Source: SXOA01 sp051004015 | Lineage (GTDB): Bacteria > Planctomycetota > Planctomycetia > Pirellulales > Pirellulaceae | Assembly: GCA_051004015.1 (NCBI GenBank) | Contig: JBPCKT010000088.1 | Coordinates: 1 to 38,331 of the forward strand | Length of the DNA: 38,331 nucleotides | Direction: 5' to 3' | In this document: positions 1 through 8,366 of the stretch, piece by piece | How the letters are laid out: every line of letters begins with the position of its first letter | Numbering within the stretch: the first letter of the stretch is position 1 | Translations under genes and position numbers: made by a program | Notes under the pieces: generated by a model | Told to the model about the DNA's origin: nothing | Database searches by the model: none | Seen by the model: only the letters and a program-made list of their open reading frames with translations

Positions 1-32
1 CCCCTGATGTTCACCGCTCGCTAACCGAAAGA

Positions 33-60
33 ATCAGGGGGCTTACGCCCCCCGCTCGCC
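33..60. repeat. Dispersed palindromic repeat (GGGGGC-TTAC-GCCCCC core)
   Basis: A 28-bp element with a perfect 6-bp stem and a TTAC loop, lying 18 bp upstream of recJ. The same 28 bp occur in reverse orientation inside leuS at 3270-3297 with one mismatch, in the loop. The first bases of the window (CCCCTGAT at 1-8) also pair with ATCAGGGG at 33-40, so the element may be part of a larger palindrome starting at or before the window edge. Confidence 0.75.
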
Positions 61-78
61 TACGGAAGGGTTTTCTGC

Positions 79-1836
79 ATGCGCAAACGCTGGCGCATTG
101 AGCCGCACGATGCTGACCGGATTGGCCGTCTGGAGCGATCCGCGGGGGTGCCGCCGATTGTCGCCCAGCTACTGCTCTGTCGCGGCGTGCATGAGCCCGA
201 GCACGTCAAGACGTTTCTGGAGTCCAAGCTCACCGGCCTCCGCGACCCCGACGAACTCCCCGGCTGTGCGGCGGCAGCGGATCGAGTGCATGCGGCCATC
301 CGCGACAAGCGGAAGATCGTCATCTACGGGGATTACGACGCCGACGGCATGACCGGCACGGCAATCCTCATCATCTGCTTGCGGCTGCTCGGCGCGGATG
401 TCTCGTACTACGTTCCCAACCGGCTCGAGGAAGGCTACGGGCTGAGTGATGAGGCGCTGCGGACGCTCGCGGGCCGCGGGGCGTCGCTGGTCATCTCCGT
501 CGATTGCGGAATTGCCAGCCTTGTGGAAGCGGACACGGCCAAGGCGCTCGGCCTGGAGCTCATCGTCACCGACCATCACGAGTTCGCGGAGCGGCTCCCC
601 GATGCGGCGGCGATTGTGCATCCGCGGCTGCCGGGGCATTCGTATCCATTCGCCGGTCTGTGCGGGGCGGGAGTGGCGTTTAAGTTGGCCTGGGCCATCT
701 GCCAACGGGCCAGTGAAAGCAAAAAGGTTAGCGAGCCGATGCGGAATTTCCTGCTCTCCGCGGTCGGCCTGGCGGCACTGGGCACCGTGGCCGACATGGT
801 GCCGTTGCTGGATGAAAATCGGATCATCGTCCGCCACGGCCTGACGAGCTTGCTCCTTTCGCCGCCCCTGGGGATCAAGAAGCTGCTGGAAGTCACCAAG
901 CTCCACGAAAAGGCGTCGCTTAACAGCGAGAACATTGCGTTCACACTCGCTCCCCGCCTCAACGCCGCCGGCCGGTTCGGCCAGGCCCAACTCGCCGTCG
1001 AGCTGATGACCACCGATTCCGAGCCGCGGGCCCAGCAGCTTGCCGAGTACATCCACGAGCTCAACGGCAGCCGCGATAGCCTCGAGCGGAGCATCCTGAT
1101 CGCGGCGAACAAGCAAATCAAGGAAGAGTGCGACGCCGAAAACGACCCGGCCTTCGTCCTGGCGGGCCGCGGCTGGCACGTCGGGGTGATCGGCCTGGTC
1201 GCCGGAAAGCTGGCCGAGAAATTCGGCCGGCCGGTCATCGTCATCGCCCTCGACGCGCTCGGCGTGAAGCCGGGCGTCGGCTCCGCCCGCAGCGGCGGCA
1301 GCACCAATTTGCACCATGCCCTCGCCGCATGCAGCGAGCACCTGCTCGGCTTCGGCGGCCATGCGGCTGCGGCGGGGTTGAAAATCGACGAAAGCCGCAT
1401 CGAGGCGTTCCGCGGCGCATTTTGCGACCAGCTCTCCGCCCAGTCCACGAGTTGCCAGGGTTCGATGGAAATCTGCATCGACGGCGAAGCGCCGCTCAGC
1501 CAGCTCACCGCCCAGATCGTCCACCAGATTGAGCAGATGGCCCCCTTCGGTGCGGGCAATCCACGCCCCGTCCTCTGCGCCACCGGCGTCAAGCTTGCCG
1601 AACCGCCGAAGAAGATTGGCTCCGGCGAGCGGCACCTTTCCTTCCGCCTGGTGCAGCACCGCGTCAACATGCGCGGCGTCGGCTTCGGCTTTGGGGAGCA
1701 TGCCGACGAGCTTTCCCGGATCGACACCCCGCTCGATATCGCCTACCGCCCCGTCATCAACGAATTCAACGGGCGGCACACAGTCGAGGTGCAGTTGGTG
1801 GATTGGAGAGTGTCGGAAGTCGGGGCTAGCAAATAG
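79..1836 (+). CDS. recJ: Single-stranded-DNA-specific exonuclease RecJ
   Basis: RecJ is a cytoplasmic 5'-3' single-strand DNA exonuclease acting in recombination and mismatch/base-excision repair. The 585-residue product has the complete DHH-family signature: the YGDYDADG motif with D85, D87 and D89, the VDCG motif at D142, the DHH triad at 165-167 and the VADMVPL motif around D239. A DHHA1 domain follows (GWHVGVIGLVAGKLAEKF at about 365-382, GGHAAAAG at 426-433) and then a C-terminal OB-like part. The length is normal for the family. The ATG at 79 is preceded by an AAGGG-type ribosome-binding site. It is read in the same direction as leuS, but a 144-bp gap holding an inverted repeat separates them, so co-transcription is uncertain. 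Confidence 0.97.
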   Translation: MRKRWRIEPHDADRIGRLERSAGVPPIVAQLLLCRGVHEPEHVKTFLESKLTGLRDPDELPGCAAAADRVHAAIRDKRKIVIYGDYDADGMTGTAILIICLRLLGADVSYYVPNRLEEGYGLSDEALRTLAGRGASLVISVDCGIASLVEADTAKALGLELIVTDHHEFAERLPDAAAIVHPRLPGHSYPFAGLCGAGVAFKLAWAICQRASESKKVSEPMRNFLLSAVGLAALGTVADMVPLLDENRIIVRHGLTSLLLSPPLGIKKLLEVTKLHEKASLNSENIAFTLAPRLNAAGRFGQAQLAVELMTTDSEPRAQQLAEYIHELNGSRDSLERSILIAANKQIKEECDAENDPAFVLAGRGWHVGVIGLVAGKLAEKFGRPVIVIALDALGVKPGVGSARSGGSTNLHHALAACSEHLLGFGGHAAAAGLKIDESRIEAFRGAFCDQLSAQSTSCQGSMEICIDGEAPLSQLTAQIVHQIEQMAPFGAGNPRPVLCATGVKLAEPPKKIGSGERHLSFRLVQHRVNMRGVGFGFGEHADELSRIDTPLDIAYRPVINEFNGRHTVEVQLVDWRVSEVGASK

Positions 1837-1883
1837 CAGAGCTCGGCGAACTTCTACCGTTAGCGGCTGTCTTGCCGTATAAC

Positions 1884-1961
1884 GAATGGCGAAATTCGAA
1901 TGGCGAATGGCGAATGAAAGCCGGTTTTCAATTCGTCATTCGCCATTCGAGTTTCGTCATT
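1884..1961. repeat. Inverted repeat of the (A)TGGCGAAT type between recJ and leuS
   Basis: The left arm (about 1884-1916) is built from reiterated GAATGGC units. The right arm (1931-1961) is its imperfect reverse complement, so the whole can fold into a long hairpin. Twenty-five bases of the left arm (1891-1915) recur without mismatch inside leuS at 2803-2827. From general experience this looks like a MITE- or REP-like sequence common between genes in planctomycetes. No transposase is attached. Confidence 0.75.
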
Positions 1962-1980
1962 CTCTAACCGCCACACGCCG

Positions 1981-4686
1981 ATGCCACGATATAACCCCGC
2001 CTCCATCGAGCCCAAGTGGCAACAGTACTGGGCCGAGCACCAGACCTTCCGCACGCCGGAAATGCCGACAGGGAAGAAGCTCTATGTGCTCGACATGTTT
2101 CCGTATCCCAGCGGATCGGGGCTGCACGTGGGGCACCCGGAGGGCTACACAGCCACGGACATCGTCTGCCGCTTTGAGCGGATGCGGGGGCGGACCGTGC
2201 TGCACCCGATGGGTTTTGACGCCTTCGGCCTGCCGGCGGAAGAGCACGCCATCAAGACGGGTGAGCATCCCCGTAGCAACACCGAAAACAACATCCGCGA
2301 GTTCACCCGCCAGCTCAAAATGCTCGGCTTTAGCTATGACTGGGACCGGGTGCTCGCGACGACGGATGTGGAATACTTCCGCTGGACGCAGTGGATTTTC
2401 CTCGTCCTGTTCGACACCTGGTTCGACGCCGAGAAGCAAAAGGGCCGCCCCATCAGCGAGCTGCCGATTCCCGCCGAAGTGAAAGCCGAGGGAGAAAACG
2501 CGGTTCGCAAATATCAGGACGAGCATCGCCTGGCGTATCAGGCCGACGCGCTAGTCAACTGGTGCCCCGCCCTGGGAACGGTGCTGGCCAACGAGGAAGT
2601 CATCGACGGCAAAAGCGAGCGCGGCAGCCATCCCGTCGTCCGCATGCCCCTGCGGCAGTGGATGCTCCGCATCACCGCCTACGCCGACCGGCTGGAGAAG
2701 GACCTGGAAGGGCTCGACTGGTCCAGCGGTATCAAGAAGCTGCAGAGCGACTGGATTGGGAGGAGCGTGGGAGCGGAGGTGGACTTTTATGTGGGGAATG
2801 ACGAAATTCGAATGGCGAATGGCGAATTGGAGGGCCTGGAGGAATGGAAAGATTCGCGGGCAAAGAACGGCTTTCCGAAGAAGGCCAACGACGACGTTCT
2901 CCGCATCTACACCACGCGACCGGACACTTTGTTCGGCGCGACCTACATGGTCGTCGCGCCGGAGCATCCCTTCGTACAACGCTTGACGACCCTCGAGCAG
3001 AAGGTAGCCGTCGAAGCGTACGTGCAAAATGCAGCCAGCAAAAGCGACCGGGACCGGCAGGACGCGACGAAGACCAAGACCGGCGTCTTCACGGGCTCCC
3101 ATGCGATCAATCCGGTGAACGGCGAGCCGGTGCCCGTGTGGGTGGCGGACTACGTGCTGTGGGGATACGGCACAGGAGCGATCATGGCGGTTCCCGCGCA
3201 TGACGAGCGGGACTTTGAGTTTGCCCAGCAGTTCGGGCTGCGGATCGTCGCAGTTGTCGATCCAGGCCAGGCGAGCGGGGGGCGTGAGCCCCCTGATACT
3301 ACAGTTCAAGACGTTCGCGACGCCGTTCTCGCCGGCAACAAGTGCTTTGCCGAATATGGAATCGCAATCCACTCCGGCCCCTACAACGGTCTCACCACGT
3401 CCCAGTTCAAATCCAAAATCACCACCGACCTCGCCTCCGCCGGCCTGGGCCGCGAAGCGGTCAACTACAAGCTCCGGGACTGGCTCTTTTCTCGCCAGCG
3501 GTTCTGGGGTGAGCCGTTCCCGATCCTGCACGAGCTGGACGACAAAAGTCAGCCGACGGGAATGATCCGTGCGGTCGATATGAAGGACCTGCCGGTCGAT
3601 CTGCCCCACCTGGACGACTTCAGGCCAGCCAGCGGTGACCGACCAGCGCCCCCGCTGGCGAAAGCACCCCAAGAATGGCTGGAACCAACAATCGACGGCA
3701 AAAAGTATCGCCGCGAAACCAACACCATGCCCCAGTGGGCGGGAAGCTGCTGGTATTACCTGCGGTTCATTGACCCGCGCAACGGCAAGACATTCGTCGA
3801 CCGGGAGAAGGAAAAAGCCTGGATGCCGGTGGACCTGTACGTCGGCGGAGCGGAACACGCTGTCTTGCACCTGCTCTATTCTCGCTTCTGGCACAAGGTG
3901 CTGTTCGACTACGGCTACGTCTCTCAGAGCGAACCATTCCAGAAGCTGGTGAACCAGGGAATGATCCTGGGAGAAAACGGCGAGAAGATGTCCAAAGCCC
4001 GCGGCAACGTCATCAACCCGGATGATGTCGTCCAGCAATTCGGCGCCGACTCCCTCCGCCTCTTCGAAATGTTCATGGGTCCGCTGGAAGCAGTAAAGCC
4101 CTGGAGCACCGCCGGCGTCGTCGGCGTCCGCGGGTTTCTCGACCGCGCCTGGCGGCTGATTGTGGATGATAAGAGCGATGCGCTCGCGCTCAACGCTGCC
4201 GTGCAGAAAGTGGAGCCGACGGACGAGCAGAACCGCACGCTGCACAAAACCATCAAGCAGGTGACGAGCGACCTGGAGGCAATGGCGTTTAACACGGCCA
4301 TCGCCCGGATGATGGAGTTCGTCAACTTCTTCACCAAGCAGTCGGTCCGGCCGCACTCCGTGATGGAGCGGTTCGTCCTGCTCCTCTCCCCCTTCGCCCC
4401 CCACGTCGCCGAAGAGCTGTGGCAACTGCTCGGCCACGGGAAGACGCTGGCCTACGAGCCGTGGCCGACGTTTGACGACGCCCTGACTAAGGATGCCGAG
4501 GTCGAAATACCCGTGCAAATCCTGGGCAAGCTCCGGGGCAAAGTCGTCGTCCCCGCCGGCAGCGACCAGGCCACCCTCATCGCCGCCGCCCGCGCCGAGC
4601 CCCGCATCGCCGAGTTGCTCAGCGGCAAGGAAGTCGTCAAGACGATCGTGGTCCCGGGTAAGCTGGTGAACTTTGTGGTGAAGTAA
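1981..4686 (+). CDS. leuS: Leucyl-tRNA synthetase with two repeat-derived in-frame segments
   Basis: This class I synthetase charges tRNA-Leu in the cytoplasm. The 901-residue product has the HIGH-type motif HVGH at 49-52 in the PYPSGSGLHVGHPEGY context, the CP1 editing domain (TTRPDTLFGATYMV near 312-325, GTGAIMAVPAHDERD near 395-410) and the KMSKS-type loop KMSKA at 669-673 followed by RGNVINPDD. Start and length fit the family. Two stretches look foreign. Residues about 273-282 (EIRMANGELE) are encoded by a copy of the intergenic repeat at 1884-1961. Residues about 430-438 (ASGGREPPD) are encoded by a copy of the element at 33-60. Both keep the frame and lie at the borders of the editing domain. 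All active-site motifs are intact, so the enzyme should work. Confidence 0.97.
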   Translation: MPRYNPASIEPKWQQYWAEHQTFRTPEMPTGKKLYVLDMFPYPSGSGLHVGHPEGYTATDIVCRFERMRGRTVLHPMGFDAFGLPAEEHAIKTGEHPRSNTENNIREFTRQLKMLGFSYDWDRVLATTDVEYFRWTQWIFLVLFDTWFDAEKQKGRPISELPIPAEVKAEGENAVRKYQDEHRLAYQADALVNWCPALGTVLANEEVIDGKSERGSHPVVRMPLRQWMLRITAYADRLEKDLEGLDWSSGIKKLQSDWIGRSVGAEVDFYVGNDEIRMANGELEGLEEWKDSRAKNGFPKKANDDVLRIYTTRPDTLFGATYMVVAPEHPFVQRLTTLEQKVAVEAYVQNAASKSDRDRQDATKTKTGVFTGSHAINPVNGEPVPVWVADYVLWGYGTGAIMAVPAHDERDFEFAQQFGLRIVAVVDPGQASGGREPPDTTVQDVRDAVLAGNKCFAEYGIAIHSGPYNGLTTSQFKSKITTDLASAGLGREAVNYKLRDWLFSRQRFWGEPFPILHELDDKSQPTGMIRAVDMKDLPVDLPHLDDFRPASGDRPAPPLAKAPQEWLEPTIDGKKYRRETNTMPQWAGSCWYYLRFIDPRNGKTFVDREKEKAWMPVDLYVGGAEHAVLHLLYSRFWHKVLFDYGYVSQSEPFQKLVNQGMILGENGEKMSKARGNVINPDDVVQQFGADSLRLFEMFMGPLEAVKPWSTAGVVGVRGFLDRAWRLIVDDKSDALALNAAVQKVEPTDEQNRTLHKTIKQVTSDLEAMAFNTAIARMMEFVNFFTKQSVRPHSVMERFVLLLSPFAPHVAEELWQLLGHGKTLAYEPWPTFDDALTKDAEVEIPVQILGKLRGKVVVPAGSDQATLIAAARAEPRIAELLSGKEVVKTIVVPGKLVNFVVK
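2797..2828. repeat. Intergenic-type repeat copy inside leuS, translated in frame
   Basis: Bases 2803-2827 are identical to 1891-1915 in the recJ-leuS gap. They are read as part of LeuRS just before the conserved TTRPDT motif of the editing domain. Only one arm of the inverted repeat is present. About 15-20 further residues (up to the ANDD stretch) have no counterpart in the usual LeuRS pattern as I know it, so the whole insertion may be longer than the recognisable repeat. Confidence 0.75.
3270..3297. repeat. Second dispersed repeat inside leuS, translated in frame
   Basis: This is a 27/28 match to the reverse complement of the element at 33-60, with the same GGGGGC/GCCCCC stem. It is read as ASGGREPPD within LeuRS, shortly after the GTGAIMAVPAHDERD editing motif. 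The single difference lies in the loop, so the stem is fully kept. Confidence 0.75.
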
Positions 4687-4939
4687 AAGTAGCCATCGGA
4701 CCGCATGGAAGCCAGCAGGAACGTCATCCAACCCGATGACCGCGAACGGTCGACCGCCCCTCGTGCGAATCTCGCGCGGTACGCAACTCATTGTCGCCCA
4801 AGCACCTGCGCCTGAAGAAAGTGGCAAGATGCTGTATTGGCACCCTCTTTGCATCTCTGCCTTCGACGTGCAGCGGGCTAAGGCCAGCTCAATATCGGAT
4901 CACCGAAAACACATCGATATTCTTTGAGGAGGACTGAAC

Positions 4940-5110
4940 ATGTTGCACTGGGCACTTATGTTTCTTGTCGTGGCGCTCATCGCCGCTTTGTTCGGCTTTG
5001 GCGGCATCGCGGCGGAAGCTGCGGTCATCGGCAAAGTTTTGTTCGTCGTGTTTCTCATCCTGTTCCTGGTGAGCTTGTTGACCGGGGCCATACGCCGGCC
5101 GGCTGCCTAG
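4940..5110 (+). CDS. DUF1328-family small membrane protein
   Basis: A 56-residue protein beginning MLHWALMFLVVALIAALFGF with two hydrophobic segments (about 5-20 and 32-50) around a GGIAAEAAVIGK turn, and a short basic tail (IRRPAA). This is the DUF1328/YtjA pattern: tiny inner-membrane proteins of unknown mechanism, often found near stress genes. A strong GAGGAGG ribosome-binding site ends about 8 bases before the ATG. The csbD-like gene follows after 56 bp. The 253 bp between leuS and this gene contain no convincing gene. Confidence 0.88.
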   Translation: MLHWALMFLVVALIAALFGFGGIAAEAAVIGKVLFVVFLILFLVSLLTGAIRRPAA

Positions 5111-5166
5111 CGGCCAGGCTTTCAGGAGCGGCAATACACGGTTGTTTCATGAATAGGAGACGAATC

Positions 5167-5370
5167 ATGAATTGGGACCAAATCGAAGGTAAGTGGAAGG
5201 AACTCAAAGGATCTGCCAAGGAAAAGTGGGGCAAACTCACCGACGACGAATGGACGCAGCTGAAGGGGAAGCGGGACAGGCTGTCCGGCGTCATTCAGCA
5301 GAAATACGGCGTCGCCAAGGAAGAGGCGGAAAGGCAGATCAAGGAATTCGAGGACGCCTGTAATTGTTAG
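5167..5370 (+). CDS. CsbD-like stress protein
   Basis: A 67-residue, highly charged soluble protein starting MNWDQIEGKWKELKGSAKEK, the typical opening of CsbD-family proteins. These small general-stress proteins have unknown biochemical activity. TAGGAG lies just upstream of the ATG at 5167 and supports that start over the in-frame ATG at 5149. An even longer in-frame reading back to 4924 overlaps the DUF1328 gene and is rejected. Together with the preceding DUF1328 gene and the osmolyte-type importer downstream, it suggests a small envelope/osmotic-stress cluster; that grouping is inference. Confidence 0.9.
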   Translation: MNWDQIEGKWKELKGSAKEKWGKLTDDEWTQLKGKRDRLSGVIQQKYGVAKEEAERQIKEFEDACNC

Positions 5371-5463
5371 CGATAGCCCTTCCTTCTCGCTTACGAGTCT
5401 CGGGTCCGTTCGGACTGCGGTACAGTAGGGTTTGCAGCCGGACGAAATCTTGAGACTTCCAAG

Positions 5464-5509
5464 ACGCCCCGTGCGGCTTTGCACACTGCCGCACGCGGGC
5501 GTTTTGTTT
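5464..5509 (+). terminator. Rho-independent terminator after the csbD-like gene
   Basis: A long stem (5464-5477 pairing with 5488-5502, one unpaired base) with a 10-base loop is followed by TTTTGTTT. It lies about 95 bp after the csbD-like stop and before the ABC transporter, so it probably separates the two units. Confidence 0.75.
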
Positions 5510-5651
5510 GCGCTGACAGATGGGCGGCTCCTTTCTCGAGACGCTCTCGCCCGCCCGCCAGTGGCAATTCTCCTCCCGGCAAGTTATCTTGCCCTCTTCC
5601 GCCCCTCGCACTGGCGTATTGCTCTTCAGCCGCGGGCCAGAGGATTCCTTC

Positions 5652-6407
5652 ATGCTGGAGTTGATTGATGTCGCCAAGTCCTTCGGCAAGACGCAGGTCT
5701 TGAAGCCGACCTCGCTCGTCCTGGAGCGTGGGAAGACCACCCTCCTGATCGGTCCCAGCGGCTGCGGCAAAAGTACCCTGCTGCGGCTTATGATCGGCCT
5801 GATTGAGCCGAGCGACGGGACGGTCAAGTTCAATGGAATCGAGTTGACGCCGCGGAACATCATGCAAATGCGGCGGAAAATGGGGTACGTCATTCAGGAC
5901 GGCGGCCTGTTCCCGCATCTCTCCGCCAGAGGCAACGTCGGCCTGATGGCCCGCTACTTGGGCTGGGAAAAACAGCGGGTAAATGACCGGATGGAAGAGC
6001 TGGCCCGGCTTACGCGCCTGCCCGACGGGGCGCTGGATCGCTACCCCTCGCAACTCTCCGGCGGCCAGCGGCAACGGCTGGGAATCATGCGGGCCCTGAT
6101 GCTCGACCCCGACGTCCTGCTCCTGGATGAGCCGATGGGGGCGCTCGACCCGCTCATCCGCTTCGATCTGCAGGAAGACCTCCGCGGCATTTTCCAGTCA
6201 CTCAAAAAGACCGTGGTCCTCGTCACCCACGACATGGGAGAAGCCGGCTTCTTCGGCGACACCGTCGTCTTGCTCGGCGGCGGCGAAATCGTGCAGCAGG
6301 GAACGCTCGACGAAATGATCCGCTTCCCAGCCAATGATTACGTCACCCGCTTCATCAACGCCCAGCGCCTGCCGGGGGTCGAGGCGAAAGAAGTGGGGAC
6401 ATCATGA
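5652..6407 (+). CDS. ABC importer ATPase, OpuC/ProV type (glycine betaine/choline-like)
   Basis: A 251-residue cytoplasmic ATPase energising the fused permease encoded next. Visible motifs are Walker A GPSGCGKST (34-42), Q-loop at Q82, signature LSGGQ (135-139), Walker B VLLLDEP (155-161) and switch His193. It ends soon after the nucleotide-binding domain, so the C-terminal CBS pair used for ionic-strength sensing in some OpuA/ProV proteins is absent. The ATG at 5652 begins the conserved MLELIDVAKSFG. An in-frame extension to 5520 is possible but unlikely because it enters the terminator region. Its stop overlaps the next start by 4 bases (ATGA), indicating translational coupling. The substrate cannot be fixed from sequence. 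Confidence 0.9.
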   Translation: MLELIDVAKSFGKTQVLKPTSLVLERGKTTLLIGPSGCGKSTLLRLMIGLIEPSDGTVKFNGIELTPRNIMQMRRKMGYVIQDGGLFPHLSARGNVGLMARYLGWEKQRVNDRMEELARLTRLPDGALDRYPSQLSGGQRQRLGIMRALMLDPDVLLLDEPMGALDPLIRFDLQEDLRGIFQSLKKTVVLVTHDMGEAGFFGDTVVLLGGGEIVQQGTLDEMIRFPANDYVTRFINAQRLPGVEAKEVGTS

Positions 6408-7951
6408 AATGCTCCCGGTACTTAACGTGGATGTTCGCGATGTCCGCTGTGCTGTTTCCGGCGATAACAGCGCTGGCCGATGCGCCTGATTTGCCACTTG
6501 TCCGCATCGGCTCCAAGAGCTCGATCGAGAACGTGATTCTGGGGGAGATGCTGACGCTCCTTGCGGACGAGGCCGGCGCGGATGCGCGGCACCAGAGTGC
6601 CTTGGGGGGAACGCAGATTGTCTTTGCGGCCCTCAAGAAGGGCGACATCGACGCCTATATCGAATACACCGGCACGCTTAGCCAGGAAATCCTCAAAGGC
6701 CAGCGAGTTCGGAGTGACGACGACATTCGGGCTGCGCTTGCCAAAATGGATTTGGTCATGAGCCAGCCGCTGGGATTCAACAATACTTACGCCCTGGGCA
6801 TGAAAGCGGATGTAGCGGAGAAAATGAAAATCCGGACGATCTCCGACCTGGCGAAAGCGATGAAGAACCCCAATGGCGGAGTGCTGAAGCTCGGCTTTAG
6901 CGATGAATTCCTGAATCGGGGGGATGGCTGGCCGGCCGTCAAGGTGTTGTATCAATTCCACAATCAGCCGACGGGACTGGACCACAGCCTGGCCTATAGC
7001 GGCCTCAAGGCAGGCACGCTGCAAGTGACGGATCTGTATTCCACGGATGCCGAGATTAAGACCTATCAGTTGGCGTTGCTGGAAGACGATCTGGCTTGCT
7101 TTCCGGAATACCATGCCGTCATTCTTTACCGGGTGGATTTGCAAGACCGCGCTCCCAGGGTCGTGGAAAACCTTCTGAAGCTGCAAGGGAAGATCAATCA
7201 CGAAGCGATGCTCGAAATGAACACTCGCATGCGGATTGACCACGACCGGGATCGCAATGTAGCGGGGACATTTCTCCTCGACCAGTTGAATATCGAAACC
7301 GATTTTCGCGAACCACATCCTTGGGTGATCATCGGCCGCGACTTGGCGCGGAGAACTGTGCAGCACCTGCTGCTCGTCTTTTGCTCCCTCGGCGCAGCCA
7401 TTGTGATTGCCCTGCCGCTGGGAATCTGGGCCTTTAAATACTCCAAGATCACGCACGGCATTTTGGGAATTGTGGGGATCATTCAAACAATTCCTTCGAT
7501 GGCGGTTCTCGTTTTTATGATTCCCTTTCTCGGAATTGGCGTGAAGCCGGCGATCATGGCGCTGTTTCTTTACAGCCTGCTCCCAATCGTGAGAAATACG
7601 TTTGGCGGATTGAACGAGATCCCGGCTAATCTCAAAGAATCCGCCATCGTGCTCGGCCTCACGCGGCAAGCCCGCCTGTACCTCGTGGAATTGCCGATTG
7701 CCTCCCGCTCCATTCTCGCGGGCATCAAGACCGCGGCAGTTATTAATGTAGGAACCGCCACTATCGGCGGACTCATCGGCGCTGGGGGCTACGGCGAGCC
7801 GATTTTGACCGGCCTTCGGCTCATGGATGTAAGCCTGCTCCTGCAAGGGGCCGTCCCCGCGGCCCTATTGGCCGTCGTGGTGCAGGGACTCTTTGAACTG
7901 CTCGAACGAATCGTGGTTCCGAAGGGCCTGCGGCTCGCGCGCGGTGATTAG
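6404..7951 (+). CDS. Fused substrate-binding protein/permease of an OpuC-type osmoprotectant importer
   Basis: A 515-residue protein. Residues 1-26 form a signal or first membrane segment (ending ALADA). Residues about 30-290 match the type II periplasmic binding domain of quaternary-ammonium transporters (RIGSKSSIENVILGEMLTLLAD, GDIDAYIEYTGTL). Residues about 310-505 form the MetI-type permease with five or six membrane segments and a cytoplasmic coupling region (SAIVLGLTRQARLYLVELP, then GTATIGGLIGAGGYGEPI). It works with the ATPase upstream. Known fusions such as lactococcal OpuA have the permease first and the binding domain last; here the order is reversed. Glycine betaine, choline or a related compatible solute is the likely substrate, by family only. 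Confidence 0.88.
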   Translation: MKCSRYLTWMFAMSAVLFPAITALADAPDLPLVRIGSKSSIENVILGEMLTLLADEAGADARHQSALGGTQIVFAALKKGDIDAYIEYTGTLSQEILKGQRVRSDDDIRAALAKMDLVMSQPLGFNNTYALGMKADVAEKMKIRTISDLAKAMKNPNGGVLKLGFSDEFLNRGDGWPAVKVLYQFHNQPTGLDHSLAYSGLKAGTLQVTDLYSTDAEIKTYQLALLEDDLACFPEYHAVILYRVDLQDRAPRVVENLLKLQGKINHEAMLEMNTRMRIDHDRDRNVAGTFLLDQLNIETDFREPHPWVIIGRDLARRTVQHLLLVFCSLGAAIVIALPLGIWAFKYSKITHGILGIVGIIQTIPSMAVLVFMIPFLGIGVKPAIMALFLYSLLPIVRNTFGGLNEIPANLKESAIVLGLTRQARLYLVELPIASRSILAGIKTAAVINVGTATIGGLIGAGGYGEPILTGLRLMDVSLLLQGAVPAALLAVVVQGLFELLERIVVPKGLRLARGD

Positions 7952-7964
7952 ATTGGCAATGCGA

Positions 7965-8222
7965 CTACGCAGCCATTCGCGTCAATTCGGCGAGGGGCAA
8001 CGGAATGCTCGCGGGGCCTGCGAGAGCCCGGTAGAACTTGATCTCATCCTCTTCCAGAAACCAGATGGCATACGCGCCATCCGCCTCGAAGCGGCGGCCG
8101 CAATAACTGCCATTGCGGATCAGAATGGACTCCCGAACATGGTCCGGCTCACGGATTTCCATGCGGGCAAAAGTTTCGCTCACCTGGCGGCGGATTTCAT
8201 CAATGCGCTGGGCATGAGGCAT
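7965..8222 (-). CDS. Conserved hypothetical protein, 85 residues
   Basis: The product (MPHAQRIDEI... to the C-terminal LAELTRMAA) has no signal peptide or membrane segment. An N-terminal helix with charged residues precedes a compact part with SYCGRRFEADGAYAIWFLEEDEI (read here in two pieces: SYCGRRF and AYAIWFLEEDEI). I do not recognise an annotated domain, although this pattern resembles small uncharacterised planctomycete proteins. The longer in-frame reading to 8480 runs antisense through the 8367 gene and is rejected. The gene is convergent with the transporter (14 bp between stops) and divergent from the gene at 8367. Confidence 0.7.
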   Translation of the reverse strand: MPHAQRIDEIRRQVSETFARMEIREPDHVRESILIRNGSYCGRRFEADGAYAIWFLEEDEIKFYRALAGPASIPLPLAELTRMAA

Positions 8223-8230
8223 GTCTTCGT

Positions 8231-8348
8231 TATCGGCACGGCCTGCTAGCCCACTTGGTGCCGACCTGTGCCGATAGGACAGCTTGCCTGATGGAACGGG
8301 TTTCCGTATTCGGAACGGGCGGCGGCTATTCCAGTCCGCTAGCAGGCC
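8231..8348. promoter_or_regulatory. Nested inverted repeats in a divergent intergenic region
   Basis: Between the starts of the genes at 8222 (minus) and 8367 (plus) lie three symmetrical structures. A perfect 11-bp inverted repeat GGCCTGCTAGC (8240-8250) pairs with 8338-8348. TATCGGCAC (8231-8239) pairs with 8268-8276. TTCCG-TATT-CGGAA is at 8302-8315, with GGAACGGG directly repeated at 8293 and 8312. They could be operators controlling both genes or a cruciform. No clear promoter boxes were seen. Confidence 0.5.
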
Positions 8349-8366
8349 GCGACGATAAACGATGCT

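Noticed and set aside
169..1779. Long open frame antisense to recJ (536 codons), with a second one at 576-1727
   Set aside because: Mirror frames of a strongly G/C-biased real gene; the products have no recognisable motifs and low-complexity composition.
2551..4854. 767-codon open frame antisense to leuS
   Set aside because: Shadow of leuS; no domain, no ribosome-binding site.
4736..4927. 63-codon frame between leuS and the DUF1328 gene
   Set aside because: No ribosome-binding site, no recognisable pattern, ends at the start signal of the next gene.
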